Below the pieces are notes generated by a model, which was given only the letters and a program-made list of their open reading frames with translations, searched no databases and was not told the origin of the DNA. Shown in pieces: positions 38,036 to 47,444 of a stretch of 64,000 bases of DNA. The stretch is from Yoonia sp. GPGPB17 (GTDB lineage: Bacteria > Pseudomonadota > Alphaproteobacteria > Rhodobacterales > Rhodobacteraceae): positions 1,054,001 to 1,118,000 of the forward strand of contig NZ_JATACI010000002.1 in the NCBI RefSeq assembly GCF_037892195.1. The letters run 5' to 3'. The translations under genes were made by a program, and so were the position numbers. The first letter of the stretch is position 1. Every line of letters starts with the position of its first letter.

Positions 38036-39019
38036 TCAGCCTAAGTGGCGTGCAAGTTCCGCTTCCAGCGCGGGGATGTCAATATTTACTGGGTTTTTTC
38101 GCATCGCCAAAGCGCGATTTGCGCGGATTACTGCGGCTGGGGTCATGTCGCCAGAGGCAGCGGCCACTGCCCGCATTTCGCCTGCGTCCCCGTTGCAGTG
38201 CAAGACGATATCGCAGCCAGCGCCAATACTCGCAGCCGCACGCTCGGCAACCGTGCCAGACAGCGCCGCCATCGACAGATCGTCGGTCATCAAAAGACCA
38301 TCAAAACCAATGTCGCTACGGATCACTTCCATCATTCTGGCGGATGTTGTGGCTGGTGCTGAGGCGTCGATGTCAGAAAAAACGATATGGGCGGTCATGC
38401 CCATCGGAATGTCCGTGAGAGCGGCAAATGGGGCAAAGTCCCATGCATCCAACTCGGCGCCGGGTGCATCCACGCGGGGCAAATCCTTGTGGCTGTCTAC
38501 CGCAGCCCGACCATAGCCCGGGATGTGTTTCAGGATCGGTAGGACGCCCCCTGCAAGATGCGCATCAGCGCAAACCTTGGCTGCTGCAACCACTGTTTCA
38601 ACGTCATAGCCATAGAGGCGGTTCTTGAGCACCGGATGCGTTGCCTCTTCGGCGATGTCGGCCAAAGGGGCGCAGTTGGCATCAATGCCCACATCATGCA
38701 GTTCCGCCGCAATCAGGCGGTTACGCACCCAATGCGCGCGCAGCGGGTCACTGGCCCGGGCCATTTGATCCAAGGCTGGCGGGTATTCGCGCCAATGCGG
38801 CGCGCGCATCCGTTGCACTCTGCCCCCTTCCTGATCAATCAGGATTGGCGCGTCGCGCTGTACGGCCTCTCGCAGGCTATGCGTCAGGCGGCGTAGTTGA
38901 TCAGGGTTGTCGATGTTGCGGGCGAAAAGGATAAATCCAAGCGGCTGCACTTCGCGGAAAAAGACGCGTTCCCAATCAGTGATTTCCAGCCCTTCGGGGC
39001 CAAAAATCGTCGCATTCAT
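38036..39019 (-). CDS. nagZ: Beta-N-acetylhexosaminidase
   Basis: NagZ is a cytoplasmic family 3 glycoside hydrolase that removes N-acetylglucosamine from anhydromuropeptides in cell-wall recycling. The family signature KHIPGYGRAAVDSHKDLP with the catalytic His, and the nucleophile region LLMTDDLSMAAL, are present. ATG 39019 and 39025 are both possible. It overlaps or abuts the SPOR gene upstream. Confidence 0.93.
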   Translation of the reverse strand: MNATIFGPEGLEITDWERVFFREVQPLGFILFARNIDNPDQLRRLTHSLREAVQRDAPILIDQEGGRVQRMRAPHWREYPPALDQMARASDPLRAHWVRNRLIAAELHDVGIDANCAPLADIAEEATHPVLKNRLYGYDVETVVAAAKVCADAHLAGGVLPILKHIPGYGRAAVDSHKDLPRVDAPGAELDAWDFAPFAALTDIPMGMTAHIVFSDIDASAPATTSARMMEVIRSDIGFDGLLMTDDLSMAALSGTVAERAAASIGAGCDIVLHCNGDAGEMRAVAAASGDMTPAAVIRANRALAMRKNPVNIDIPALEAELARHLG

Positions 39020-39025
39020 AGGCAC

Positions 39026-39901
39026 TTAGTTGACCACCAAAGCGATGCATTCCGCGCCTTCTGCCTGCAATGCGGCGCAAAGACGACGCGCCTCGGCCCG
39101 GTCAGCAAAACCGCTGGCGCGTAGGCGATACCACGTCGCGCTGCTTTGATTGCTGACCTGAATGACGCGGCCGCGATCACTTATCAACTGGCCAAAGCGG
39201 GCTTGCAGGCGGTCCCATTCCTCTGCCGCCAAAGCAGGGTTCGGGAACGCGCCCAGTTGCACCAGATTGGTGCCTGCGGGGAAGGTTGTGGTCGTCACGG
39301 CGACTTCGGTATTGGCCGTAGCTGGCGTGGCTGTGGCTGCAGGAATGCGCGCGTTTGCCGGGCGCAGGACAGGACGCAATGAGGTCGCAACACCGGGCAC
39401 GCTGGCTGGGATAACCGCAACAGCGTTATCGGTGGTTTCTTGTGGCGCGGCGGCAAGTCCAGCCAATTGCGCGGCAAGCGCGCTGACGTCATCTTGGGCT
39501 ATTGGCGCTTCGACAACGGGTTCTTCCTCAGCAACGACGCTTGCCACAGCCTCGGCAATCGGTTGTGCCTCAAGATCTTCAGGGGCAAGACCGGACGTGC
39601 GCGGAGCGAGCACCAGCCGATCCTCTGGACCTCCCGCCTCGCCAATCGCAGCCACTTCGTTCACAGCAAGCCCCGTGTGTGCGGCAACGCCGCCACCGGG
39701 ATTGTCGGGCAGCACCCGCATATCGCCTTCCATCGCACGGACCACGGGAATGCCGCTGACGTCACGCACGATCAGCTTATACCCCCAGAACCCAATGCCA
39801 AGGATCAAGGCCAGCGACAGCGCAGCCCCTGCAAAATTCACTAAATTGGTAACACGCGGCACACCTGCCGCCGGGGCGAACCCCTCATCGTATACTGCCA
39901 T
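39026..39901 (-). CDS. SPOR domain protein
   Basis: A single N-terminal membrane helix (LVNFAGAALSLALILGIGFWGYKL) is followed by a long Ala/Pro/Glu-rich periplasmic linker and a C-terminal SPOR domain (about 215-291; LVQLGAFPNPALAAEEWDRL, YRLRASGFADRAEARRLCAAL). SPOR domains bind septal peptidoglycan stripped of stem peptides. The position between argS and nagZ is conserved in Rhodobacteraceae and suggests a role in cell division. Confidence 0.9.
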   Translation of the reverse strand: MAVYDEGFAPAAGVPRVTNLVNFAGAALSLALILGIGFWGYKLIVRDVSGIPVVRAMEGDMRVLPDNPGGGVAAHTGLAVNEVAAIGEAGGPEDRLVLAPRTSGLAPEDLEAQPIAEAVASVVAEEEPVVEAPIAQDDVSALAAQLAGLAAAPQETTDNAVAVIPASVPGVATSLRPVLRPANARIPAATATPATANTEVAVTTTTFPAGTNLVQLGAFPNPALAAEEWDRLQARFGQLISDRGRVIQVSNQSSATWYRLRASGFADRAEARRLCAALQAEGAECIALVVN

Positions 39902-39973
39902 CTTCGCCTCTTACACGCCCCATGCCTTATGGCTTTGCGGGGTCATTTGAGCTCTATCCGGCAGTCTTGTGCG

Positions 39974-41713
39974 TTAGCGCATCTCTTCCGCCGGAGTGAC
40001 ACCAAGAATACCCAAACCGTGCAAAATAACAATCGCTACGGCCCGAATGAGGGCAATTTTCGCTTGTGTGGTTTCTGAGTCACCCTCTTGCACAAAGCGC
40101 AACGCCTCATCCGCGTTGCCTTGGTGGTAAAGCGCGTGAAAGTCGGACGCCAAATCATAAAGGTAAAATGCAATCCGGTGCGGCTCATGCCCCCGTGCGG
40201 CGATCTCGACCAAACGCGGCCATTCAGCAAGCTTTTTGATCAGCGTGAGTTCAGCGTCATGGGTGAGACCAGAGAGGTCAATACCGGCCAGCGCCGTGTC
40301 TGACACATCCGCAAATGCCCCCGCCTTGCTCACAGCAGAATTTACCCGCGCATAGGCGTAGTTCACATAGAAGACCGGGTTATCTTTGGACTGCTCCAAC
40401 ACCTTGTCGAAGTCAAAATCCAGCGGCGCGTCGTTCTTCCGCGTCAGCATGTGAAATCGCGTCACGTTGGCACCAACCTGATCGACCACATCGCGCAGGG
40501 TGACAAAGGTCCCTGCCCGCTTGGACATCTTGAACGGTTCACCGTTTTTGTAGAGCTTCACCAGTTGCGTCAGCTTCACATCCAGCGGCACCTGGCCGTC
40601 AGAGAGCGCGGATACAGCCGCCTTCATCCGTTTGACATAACCGCCGTGATCCGCGCCAAAGACGTCGATCAACTGATCAAAGCCGCGCTGCACCTTGTCA
40701 TAGTGGTAGGCAATGTCGGGCGCGAAATAGGTCCATGATCCGTCGGATTTCTGCACAGGCCGATCCACATCGTCACCATGCGCGGTGGATTTGAACAACG
40801 TCTGTTCGCGCGGCTCCCAATCCTCGGGCATTTTGCCCTTGGGCGGTTCCAAAACCCCCCGATATATCAGACCTTTCTCATCAAGCTCAGCAATCGCTTT
40901 TTCGATCAAACCCGTCCCATAGAGCGACTTTTCGCTAAAGAAGTTATCCATGGTGACGCCAAGCTGGGCGAGATCTTCGCGGATCAGATCCATCATCGCT
41001 TCGGTCGCGAATTCACGGATATCGTCCAGCCAAAACTGTTCGCCTTTGTCGATGTAGGCATCGCCAACCTTGGCCTTCAGCGCTGCGCCGACAGGCTTCA
41101 GATAGTCGCCCGGATAAGTCCCGTCCGGGAACGCAACTTCCTGCCCATGGGCCTCCAGATACCGCAGATACACCGACCGTGCGAGCACATCGACCTGCGC
41201 GCCACCATCGTTGATGTAGTATTCCTTGGTGACGTCAAAGCCTGCGTAATCCAGCAACCGCGCCAGCGCGTCACCAAAGACAGCACCCCGGGTATGGCCC
41301 ACATGCAGCGGACCGGTTGGATTGGCCGAAACATATTCGACCATCATCTTTTGGCCCTGCCCCAAAGTGGACTGGCCATAAGTTGGATCAGACAGGGCAG
41401 CCTTCACAACGCCCTGCCACACCTCAGGCACCAACCGCATATTCAAAAACCCCGGCCCAGCGACCTCGGCCATAGCCACCCGCGGATCATCCTGCAGATT
41501 GGCCGCCAGCGCCTCGGCAATCGCCCGTGGATTCATCTTTGCAGGCTTGGCCAGCACCATCGCTGCATTCGTCGCCATATCCCCGTGCGACGCATCGCGC
41601 GGCGGCTCAACCGAGACGGCAGCGGTTGCAAGGCCCTCTGGCAAGGTGCCCGCGGTGACCAATTGGTCAAGACAGTCCAGCACAAGGGCGCGAATATCGG
41701 CGAAAAGGTTCAT
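39974..41713 (-). CDS. argS: Arginyl-tRNA synthetase
   Basis: This 579-residue class I synthetase has an N-terminal additional domain, the HIGH-type motif [20 protein letters not shown] and a KMSK-type motif [18 protein letters not shown], then an anticodon-binding domain ending [19 protein letters not shown]. It starts the operon argS-SPOR-nagZ-scpA-scpB; gap to the SPOR gene is 72 bases. Confidence 0.96.
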   Translation of the reverse strand: MNLFADIRALVLDCLDQLVTAGTLPEGLATAAVSVEPPRDASHGDMATNAAMVLAKPAKMNPRAIAEALAANLQDDPRVAMAEVAGPGFLNMRLVPEVWQGVVKAALSDPTYGQSTLGQGQKMMVEYVSANPTGPLHVGHTRGAVFGDALARLLDYAGFDVTKEYYINDGGAQVDVLARSVYLRYLEAHGQEVAFPDGTYPGDYLKPVGAALKAKVGDAYIDKGEQFWLDDIREFATEAMMDLIREDLAQLGVTMDNFFSEKSLYGTGLIEKAIAELDEKGLIYRGVLEPPKGKMPEDWEPREQTLFKSTAHGDDVDRPVQKSDGSWTYFAPDIAYHYDKVQRGFDQLIDVFGADHGGYVKRMKAAVSALSDGQVPLDVKLTQLVKLYKNGEPFKMSKRAGTFVTLRDVVDQVGANVTRFHMLTRKNDAPLDFDFDKVLEQSKDNPVFYVNYAYARVNSAVSKAGAFADVSDTALAGIDLSGLTHDAELTLIKKLAEWPRLVEIAARGHEPHRIAFYLYDLASDFHALYHQGNADEALRFVQEGDSETTQAKIALIRAVAIVILHGLGILGVTPAEEMR

Positions 41714-41784
41714 CGGTCATCCAGATTTGCGTGTCCGGGGTGGTTTACCACCCTGAGGCAGGGTCGCAAGTGGGCATCGCGTCT

Positions 41785-42444
41785 CTAGCCGTCCGTCGCA
41801 GATCGGATGATATCGGCCATCTGCAAGCCGATCAGGCGGCTGCCAAGGGGCGATGGGTGGATGAGGTCAGGGTCATAGTGACCATTGTTGGTGGGATCGA
41901 TGACGGCATCGGCAGGGGCATAGTAGACGCCGGTTGTCCGCGCGGCATAGGCCGCGAGCCGGTCATTCAGTGTCGTGAAATCGGCCTCGCATCCTGCGAA
42001 TTCGCCCCCAACGATGGGGGCCATGTAGTAGCCCATCACGATGATCTGCGGGCCATCACTGCGGACGCTGTCAAAGAACCTCGGCATCGCACCGCCTTGC
42101 AGGTCAGCGTCAATAAGTTGGTCCAGAACTGGCTGTGCGCGCGGGGTGCCGCAAACATCGCCCAGATCGTTCGCGCCGCCATCCATCACAACCCATTCCC
42201 AGCGGCCAGGCTGATACTGCTGGGGAATGCTGTCCTGATCTGCCAGAAATTCCGCGCCGGGAATGGCAGCATTTATCACATCGAGATCGCGCTCACCCGC
42301 AATAACATCCGCCACCGATTGCTCCGCGTCGATGTTCCACCAGATAATACTGTCACCGATGGCGAGGATATCTGCCTCTGGGGAGTTCTCATCGTTGCAC
42401 GCAAAAAGCGCGAGGGCTGATACTACAAGAACGATATGCTTCAT
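41785..42444 (-). CDS. SGNH/GDSL hydrolase lipoprotein
   Basis: A signal peptide with lipobox LFAC (MKHIVLVVSALALFAC) precedes a GDSL fold: ILAIGDSIIWWN (block I Ser), a central DGGANDLGD (block III), and a late DLIHPSPLGSRLIG (block V, catalytic Asp and His). It is probably an envelope esterase or acylhydrolase; substrate unknown. ATG 42444 is preferred to a GTG 9 bases earlier because the signal peptide starts MKH. Confidence 0.8.
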   Translation of the reverse strand: MKHIVLVVSALALFACNDENSPEADILAIGDSIIWWNIDAEQSVADVIAGERDLDVINAAIPGAEFLADQDSIPQQYQPGRWEWVVMDGGANDLGDVCGTPRAQPVLDQLIDADLQGGAMPRFFDSVRSDGPQIIVMGYYMAPIVGGEFAGCEADFTTLNDRLAAYAARTTGVYYAPADAVIDPTNNGHYDPDLIHPSPLGSRLIGLQMADIIRSATDG

Positions 42445-42497
42445 GGCAGACACGGTTACCTACAAAAACGCATCAAGCAAGTTACGTTTGTGTCAGC

Positions 42498-43676
42498 TTA
42501 GTTCCCATCAATGACGCCTGCCGGGATATCTTCACCGCCTATGAGGCGCTTATGTTCTTGAATGGCAAAGCGGTCGGTCATCCCGGCGATGTAATCCGCA
42601 ACAATCCGCGCCAACGCGGTTTTATCCGGCGCATCCGCCACATCCTTGCGCCACTGCTTGGGCAATTCATCCGTGTTTTCCATGAAGAACGGAAACAAAT
42701 CGTCGATCATCTTGGTCACAACTACCCGCATGTCGATCACCGCCGGTGCACGGTACATGCGGGTGAACAGGAATTGACGGATGACTTTCAGATCGCTCCA
42801 CAATTCCGGCGAAAACTGCACCATCATGCGCCCCGCATGGCGGATGTCATGTACCGTGGCTGGGGCCAGCTCAGTCAGGTTGCGGCGGCTGACGGTGATC
42901 ACGTTCTCGACCAGCACACCAAAGAAGCGACGCAGGGCCTCATGCCGGCGACGGTAATAGTTGAGCCCAGGGTATTTTGTATCAACACGCGCAAAGCAGT
43001 CATGCAGGATCGGCAGCTCGGCCAGCTCGTCGGTGCTGAACAGCTCGGCCCGCAGACCATCATGCAGGTCATGATTGTTGTAGGCGATGTCGTCCGCCAA
43101 GGCAGCGGCCTGCGCCTCGGCACTCGCATGCGTGTGTAGTTCCAGATCGTGGCGCGCGTTGTAAGCGGCGAGCGCATAAGGAATATCGCCGGTCACTGGA
43201 CCGTTGTGTTTGGCAATCCCCTCAAGGCTCTCCCACGTCAGGTTCAGCCCGTCCCATTCGGCATAGTGCCGCTCTAGATTGGTCACGATATGCAAGGCCT
43301 GCGCGTTATGATCGAACCCGCCATAAGGTTGCATCAGCGCGTCCAGCGCCTCTTCGCCTGTATGCCCAAAGGGCGTGTGGCCAAGATCGTGAGCCAAGGC
43401 GACAGCCTCTGTCAGCTCTACGTTCAGATCCAGTGCCGCCGCCACCGTGCGCGCGACCTGCGCCACCTCAATCGAATGGGTCAGGCGGGTGCGGAAATAA
43501 TCGCCCTCATGCTCGATAAACACTTGTGTTTTATGCTTGAGCCGCCGAAAGGCCGATGCGTGAATAATCCGGTCCCGGTCGCGCTGAAAAGGCGAGCGGA
43601 AGGTGCTTTCTTCCTCAGGGTAAAGCCGCCCGCGCGGGTTCGCGGGATCGGTCGCATAGGACGCTGCCATTGTCAT
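42498..43676 (-). CDS. dgt: Deoxyguanosinetriphosphate triphosphohydrolase-like protein
   Basis: This 392-residue HD-domain enzyme hydrolyses dNTPs to deoxynucleosides and triphosphate. The HD motifs are RLTHSIEVAQVAR, AHDLGHTPFGHTGEEAL and LADDIAYNNHDLHDG; the N-terminal FRSPFQRDRDRIIHASAFRRL is also diagnostic. It is divergent from the A-type Fe-S protein gene, as in many Alphaproteobacteria. Confidence 0.93.
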   Translation of the reverse strand: MTMAASYATDPANPRGRLYPEEESTFRSPFQRDRDRIIHASAFRRLKHKTQVFIEHEGDYFRTRLTHSIEVAQVARTVAAALDLNVELTEAVALAHDLGHTPFGHTGEEALDALMQPYGGFDHNAQALHIVTNLERHYAEWDGLNLTWESLEGIAKHNGPVTGDIPYALAAYNARHDLELHTHASAEAQAAALADDIAYNNHDLHDGLRAELFSTDELAELPILHDCFARVDTKYPGLNYYRRRHEALRRFFGVLVENVITVSRRNLTELAPATVHDIRHAGRMMVQFSPELWSDLKVIRQFLFTRMYRAPAVIDMRVVVTKMIDDLFPFFMENTDELPKQWRKDVADAPDKTALARIVADYIAGMTDRFAIQEHKRLIGGEDIPAGVIDGN

Positions 43677-43743
43677 TGCCTGTCTTGTCGCGTTTGCCTA
43701 CACGTCCTATATTGGAACTGTAACAGAACCGATAGGCCTGCTG

Positions 43744-44070
43744 ATGTTCACTGTCCCACCGAAAGTCACACCCCGCGCGTTTGAAAGACTGGCCGAGATC
43801 GGGGCCTCTGCTCAGGGCAAGGCTCTGCGGATCGCCGTGGAGGGTGGCGGATGTTCAGGCTTTCAGTATGAAATCGACCTTGATGAAGCCAAGGATGATG
43901 ATCTTTTATTGTCGGAACAGGGTGAAACCGTCGTGATTGACAGCGTGTCCTTGCCGTTTTTGGCGGATGCTGTGATTGATTTTAGCGAAGAGCTGATTGG
44001 CGCGCGCTTTGTGATCAACAACCCCAATGCGACGTCATCTTGCGGGTGCGGGACATCGTTTTCGATGTGA
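43744..44070 (+). CDS. erpA: A-type iron-sulfur cluster insertion protein
   Basis: The HesB/IscA family protein (108 residues) has the first cysteine in VEGGGCSGFQYE and the C-terminal pair in SSCGCGTSF. A-type carriers deliver Fe-S clusters to target enzymes. The ErpA assignment over IscA is by stand-alone context and is tentative. A CTCCTGATGAGGAG hairpin at about 44108-44121 lies in the gap to the convergent GNAT gene. Confidence 0.88.
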   Translation: MFTVPPKVTPRAFERLAEIGASAQGKALRIAVEGGGCSGFQYEIDLDEAKDDDLLLSEQGETVVIDSVSLPFLADAVIDFSEELIGARFVINNPNATSSCGCGTSFSM

Positions 44071-44124
44071 AGCCATCGTTGGGCAAGTGCGGGTGACGGC
44101 TGCTTCATCTCCTGATGAGGAGCA

Positions 44125-44622
44125 CTAACCCAGTGTATAGAGATGATCCGCATAGTCGCAGCCAGCAAACATGATTTCGCTGTCGTAGATCAGACCGACG
44201 CTTCTTAAGAGCTTCAAGGAGCGATGATTGTGGGGGTCGACGATTGCGACAATTCTGTCCGTGGGTCTTACCGCATCAATGAGTGTTCGTATCGCTTCAG
44301 CGGCATAACCATGTCCCCATGACGACCGCGCGAGACGGATCCCGATCTCCGCATCCTGACGACTGACCCGCGCCAGATCTCTGGAAAGGCTCACATAGCC
44401 TATAACATGTCCCGTTTCTTTGAGTTCAACAGCAAGGTTGCCAGGCAGCCCATATGACGACACATGCGACAGCTGATTGTGAAGCCAGGCCAGTTGATCT
44501 GGTTTGCCGAGAGCCCCCGTATCACTGAACTGCATCACTTCGGGGTCACCAAGTATGGCGTCCAAACATATGCGATCTTTCGCAGCCCAGTTTCGTAGTA
44601 GCAGCCGTTTCCCCACAAACAT
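44125..44622 (-). CDS. GNAT family N-acetyltransferase, RimJ/RimL type
   Basis: The 165-residue GNAT has LLLRNWAAKDRICLDAIL at the start, VIGYVSLSRDL, the acetyl-CoA loop RLARSSWGHGYAAEAIRTLI and VDPHNHRSLKLLRSVGL, a layout typical of ribosomal-protein or small-molecule acetyltransferases of the RimJ/RimL group. The substrate is unknown. ATG 44622 is preferred; another in-frame start lies at 44652. Confidence 0.82.
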   Translation of the reverse strand: MFVGKRLLLRNWAAKDRICLDAILGDPEVMQFSDTGALGKPDQLAWLHNQLSHVSSYGLPGNLAVELKETGHVIGYVSLSRDLARVSRQDAEIGIRLARSSWGHGYAAEAIRTLIDAVRPTDRIVAIVDPHNHRSLKLLRSVGLIYDSEIMFAGCDYADHLYTLG

Positions 44623-44707
44623 GATCACAAGCTTACTTGTGTCACGCGACAACTCAATGGCCGGTTTGATCAGAAGGAAAACCTAGGCAACCCACCAAGT
44701 CTGGGTG

Positions 44708-45556
44708 CTAGACAGGCTTGTCGCCCTTCACCGTCACGCGTCTGCCCTTACGCTCTTCTGGCCAATAATCCCAGATCGCCCGATGCATGCAGCAGCGGTT
44801 ATCCCAAAACGCCATGTCGTTCAGCGACCAGCGGAAACGGATCTGATAGTTGATATGTTCGGCGTGTTGAAACAGCATCTCCAGAATGGCGGTGCTTTCG
44901 CTATCGGACAGTCCGATGATCTTGGTGGTACAAGTGCGGTTCACAAAGAGCGCCTTGCGTCCCGTTTCGGGATGGGTCCGCACAATCGGATGCATCGCCT
45001 GCGGGCAATCAATATCTGTATCCTTCTGAAACCCGGTCACTGTAGCGACCTTTATAGATGTGTTCCGAACTGTGTAGCGCGGATAGCCCACCAAGCATCC
45101 CTTTCAGCGGCTCTGACAAATCATCATAGGCGGCATACATATCACTAAACATCGTGTCGCCCCCGCACAGCGGCAAAATGTGAATTTGCAACATCGTTCC
45201 CAGCGGCGGCGTCTCATCACAAGAAACGTCAGAATGCCAGAACTCGCCATTGGCGACTTTCGAATTCTTGGTCGCATGAATTTCAAATATCCCTGGAAAC
45301 CCTTCCATCGTGGGGGCGGCGGGATGGGCATGCAACGGGCCAAAGCGTTTGCCAAAAGCCACGTGTTGGTCTGGCGGGATTTCCTTTTGTTCTTTGAAGA
45401 ACAGCACCTGATATTGGTGAAAGGCTTCTTTTATTTCCGCGAACTGCCCGTCCGAGACAGGTTACTCAGATCCACGCCATAAATCTCTGCCCCAAGGTTT
45501 GGCGCAAACGCACGTGCCTCAAGCGTTTCGAACGCGTTACTCTTAATCGCAACCAT
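44708..45556 (-). CDS. TauD/TfdA family 2-oxoglutarate dioxygenase (two frameshifts)
   Basis: Three neighbouring fragments join into one Fe(II)/2-oxoglutarate dioxygenase. The first (from ATG 45556, MVAIKSNAFETLEARAFAPN) ends at 45431; a break at about 45450-45459 with two extra bases leads into QVLFFKEQKEIPPDQH and EFWHSDVSCDETPP, holding the iron ligands His and Asp. A second break at about 45008-45025 leads into HPIVRTHPETGRKALFVN and the distal His with the 2-oxoglutarate Arg (MHRAIWDYW.EERKGRR). Members oxidise taurine, alkylsulfates or aromatic ethers; substrate unknown. About 282 residues after correction. Confidence 0.82.
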
Positions 45557-45720
45557 CAGATATCTCTTTCCTCTCCCGGGCTGTCGCAGCCTACGCTGGC
45601 GCAAACGCCTTCCGTCAAGAGCGAAAGGATGCCGCACCGTTCTCTCCGCCTTCAAAAGCACCAACACCTTGCCTTTATCCGCAAGCTTGGCCAAAACCAT
45701 AGCCAACCAAGGGGGCCCGT

Positions 45721-46521
45721 ATGAAAATCGCGACATTCAATATTAACGGTGTCAAAGCCCGGATCGGGGCGCTCACCGACTGGATTGATGAGGCGCAGCC
45801 GGATGTGGCGGTCTTGCAAGAGATCAAATCGGTGGACGAGAACTTCCCGCGCGAGATTTTCGAAGACAAAGGATACAATGTCGAAACCCATGGTCAAAAA
45901 GGGTTTAACGGCGTGGCTTTGCTATCCAAACTGCCTTTGGAGGATGTCACCCGTGGCCTTCCGGGCGCCGAAGGTGCGGGGCGCGACGGCGTCGACGACA
46001 TCGAGGCGCGCTATATCGAGGCGACTGTTGTCGGCGAAAAGGCAGTGCGTATCTGTGGCCTCTATTTGCCCAACGGCAACCCTGCACCGGGGCCCAAGTA
46101 CGACTACAAGCTGGGCTGGATGGACCGATTGCATGCGCGCGCGCAAGAACTCATCATACATGAAGAAATGGCCCTAATGTGCGGGGATTACAACATTATT
46201 CCGCAAGCAGAGGATGCCGCGCGCCCCGATGCATGGCGCGACGATGCCTTGTTTCGCCAAGAAAGCCGTGACGCATTTCGCCGGATCCTGAACCTTGGTT
46301 TCACCGAGGCCTTCCGCGCACGCGAGGCCGGTGCCGGTCATTATTCATTCTGGGATTATCAGGCCGGAGCCTGGGACAAGAACGATGGGATCCGCATTGA
46401 CCACTTCCTGCTGACCCCGCAATGCGCTGATCTGCTGAAAAATTGCTGGATTGAAAGCGAGGTGCGCGGACGCGAAAAACCCTCTGATCACGTGCCGGTC
46501 TGGGTCGATCTTGCCGCCTGA
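45721..46521 (+). CDS. xth: Exodeoxyribonuclease III
   Basis: The 266-residue EEP-family nuclease acts on abasic sites and 3' blocked ends. Motifs: MKIATFNINGVKARI, LQEIKSVDENFP with the metal-binding Glu, GLYLPNGNPAPGPKYDYKLGWMDRL (parts), CGDYNIIPQAEDA, and the closing PSDHVPVWVDL. It is divergent from the dioxygenase gene. Confidence 0.94.
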   Translation: MKIATFNINGVKARIGALTDWIDEAQPDVAVLQEIKSVDENFPREIFEDKGYNVETHGQKGFNGVALLSKLPLEDVTRGLPGAEGAGRDGVDDIEARYIEATVVGEKAVRICGLYLPNGNPAPGPKYDYKLGWMDRLHARAQELIIHEEMALMCGDYNIIPQAEDAARPDAWRDDALFRQESRDAFRRILNLGFTEAFRAREAGAGHYSFWDYQAGAWDKNDGIRIDHFLLTPQCADLLKNCWIESEVRGREKPSDHVPVWVDLAA

Positions 46522-46566
46522 GCAGGGAATCAGCTAAGGTAGACCCTTGTTTTCGAGGACGCCGCC

Positions 46567-46887
46567 ATGCTCCGTTTCACAGTCTCTGCCGCCGTTGTCG
46601 TGGCGACCTTGCCTGCAATCGCGCACGCGCAATGCCGTATCGCGGTCGCCGGTACCAACTGCGTGACCATCCCGCAGCCGCTAACCCCCGCCCCGGGCCC
46701 GGTTGAGATTGGCGCGGTCCTAGAGCGCGGCCAGTATTCGATGCTGATGAACGCCCGCTACTACGGCCTGCCCACCGTTAGCGACGGCTGGGTCTACTTC
46801 CGCATCGAGGACGACATTTACCGAGTGGATTGGCGCAGTCACAAAGTTCTGGAACGCGTGACACATTTGGCCAGCCGCAACTGGTAA
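46567..46887 (+). CDS. Small secreted protein of unknown function
   Basis: A 106-residue product starts with a signal peptide (MLRFTVSAAVVVATLPAIAHAQ) and two cysteines close to the mature N-terminus (CRIAVAGTNC) that could form a disulfide. The C-terminal half (QYSMLMNARYYGLPTVSDGW, YFRIEDDIYRVDWRSHKVLE) resembles the RcnB-like periplasmic fold by pattern only. It follows xth by 45 bases. Confidence 0.65.
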   Translation: MLRFTVSAAVVVATLPAIAHAQCRIAVAGTNCVTIPQPLTPAPGPVEIGAVLERGQYSMLMNARYYGLPTVSDGWVYFRIEDDIYRVDWRSHKVLERVTHLASRNW

Positions 46888-47004
46888 ACCCGTCATACTG
46901 GTAAACCGCTGCTTGGCTGTCATGGTTAAGCAACAAGGCCGCGCCACAATGATACCTTAGATTCGTCGAAGCTTCTTCCCAATTATCCTTTAAAAATTAG
47001 CGAA

Positions 47005-47085
47005 AGTTGTTGTTAGCCCGTGGACGTCTCCAAGCTGCGGGCAGCAACTAAGGGTCGGGTATAGGAGAGCAGGTGGCGCTCTCTT
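47005..47085 (+). ncRNA. Structured leader or small RNA before the DUF1127 gene
   Basis: In the 252-base gap 46888-47139, AGTTGTTGT (47005-47013) pairs with GCAGCAACT (47041-47049) with one G-U-type wobble region, enclosing a smaller TGGA/TCCA hairpin. A second stem pairs GAGAGC (47065-47070) with GCTCTC (47078-47083), loop AGGTGGC; T6 follows at 47102-47107. This could be a 5' leader of the next gene or a separate small RNA. No named RNA family is recognised. Confidence 0.35.
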
Positions 47086-47139
47086 CGTGCGGCCTTTCTG
47101 GTTTTTTAGTGAGTACATCAAAGGTTACGGAGCACGCAA

Positions 47140-47376
47140 ATGGCCGACATTGCAAAGAAAACAGTTCAATCCGGCGGACCTTTCTCGAGAATTGTTGGTT
47201 CCGTTCTTGCAGCGTCTAAGAGGCTCAACAAGATGTTGATATCTCAGGGCGCGGCCAATGCCCGGATTCGCAAAGCTGAAGTGTTGCGCGCAAAATCGGA
47301 TGAAGATCTAGCTGTGATGGGTCTGCATCGCGATGATATCATAAGGGCCGTTTTCCGCGACACACTTGATGTCTGA
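47140..47376 (+). CDS. DUF1127-like small protein
   Basis: The 78-residue protein ends in the DUF1127 pattern (LRAKSDEDLAVMGLHRDDIIRAVF), with a basic N-terminal half (SKRLNKMLISQGAANARIRK). Small DUF1127 proteins are RNA-binding regulators in some Alphaproteobacteria; one in Rhodobacter sphaeroides is encoded just before a set of small RNAs. GGAG lies 8-11 bases upstream of ATG. A GGTCC/GGACC hairpin follows at 47418-47433. Confidence 0.7.
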   Translation: MADIAKKTVQSGGPFSRIVGSVLAASKRLNKMLISQGAANARIRKAEVLRAKSDEDLAVMGLHRDDIIRAVFRDTLDV

Positions 47377-47444
47377 GCGGACTTACTTCGCTTTGACTTA
47401 CGTCAACGTCTGATCGAGGTCCTGAAAGGGACCGGGGCCTGAAT

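Noticed and set aside
44708..45556. Three separate small genes
   Set aside because: Together they cover one TauD/TfdA protein in order with all iron and cosubstrate residues; no fragment is complete alone.
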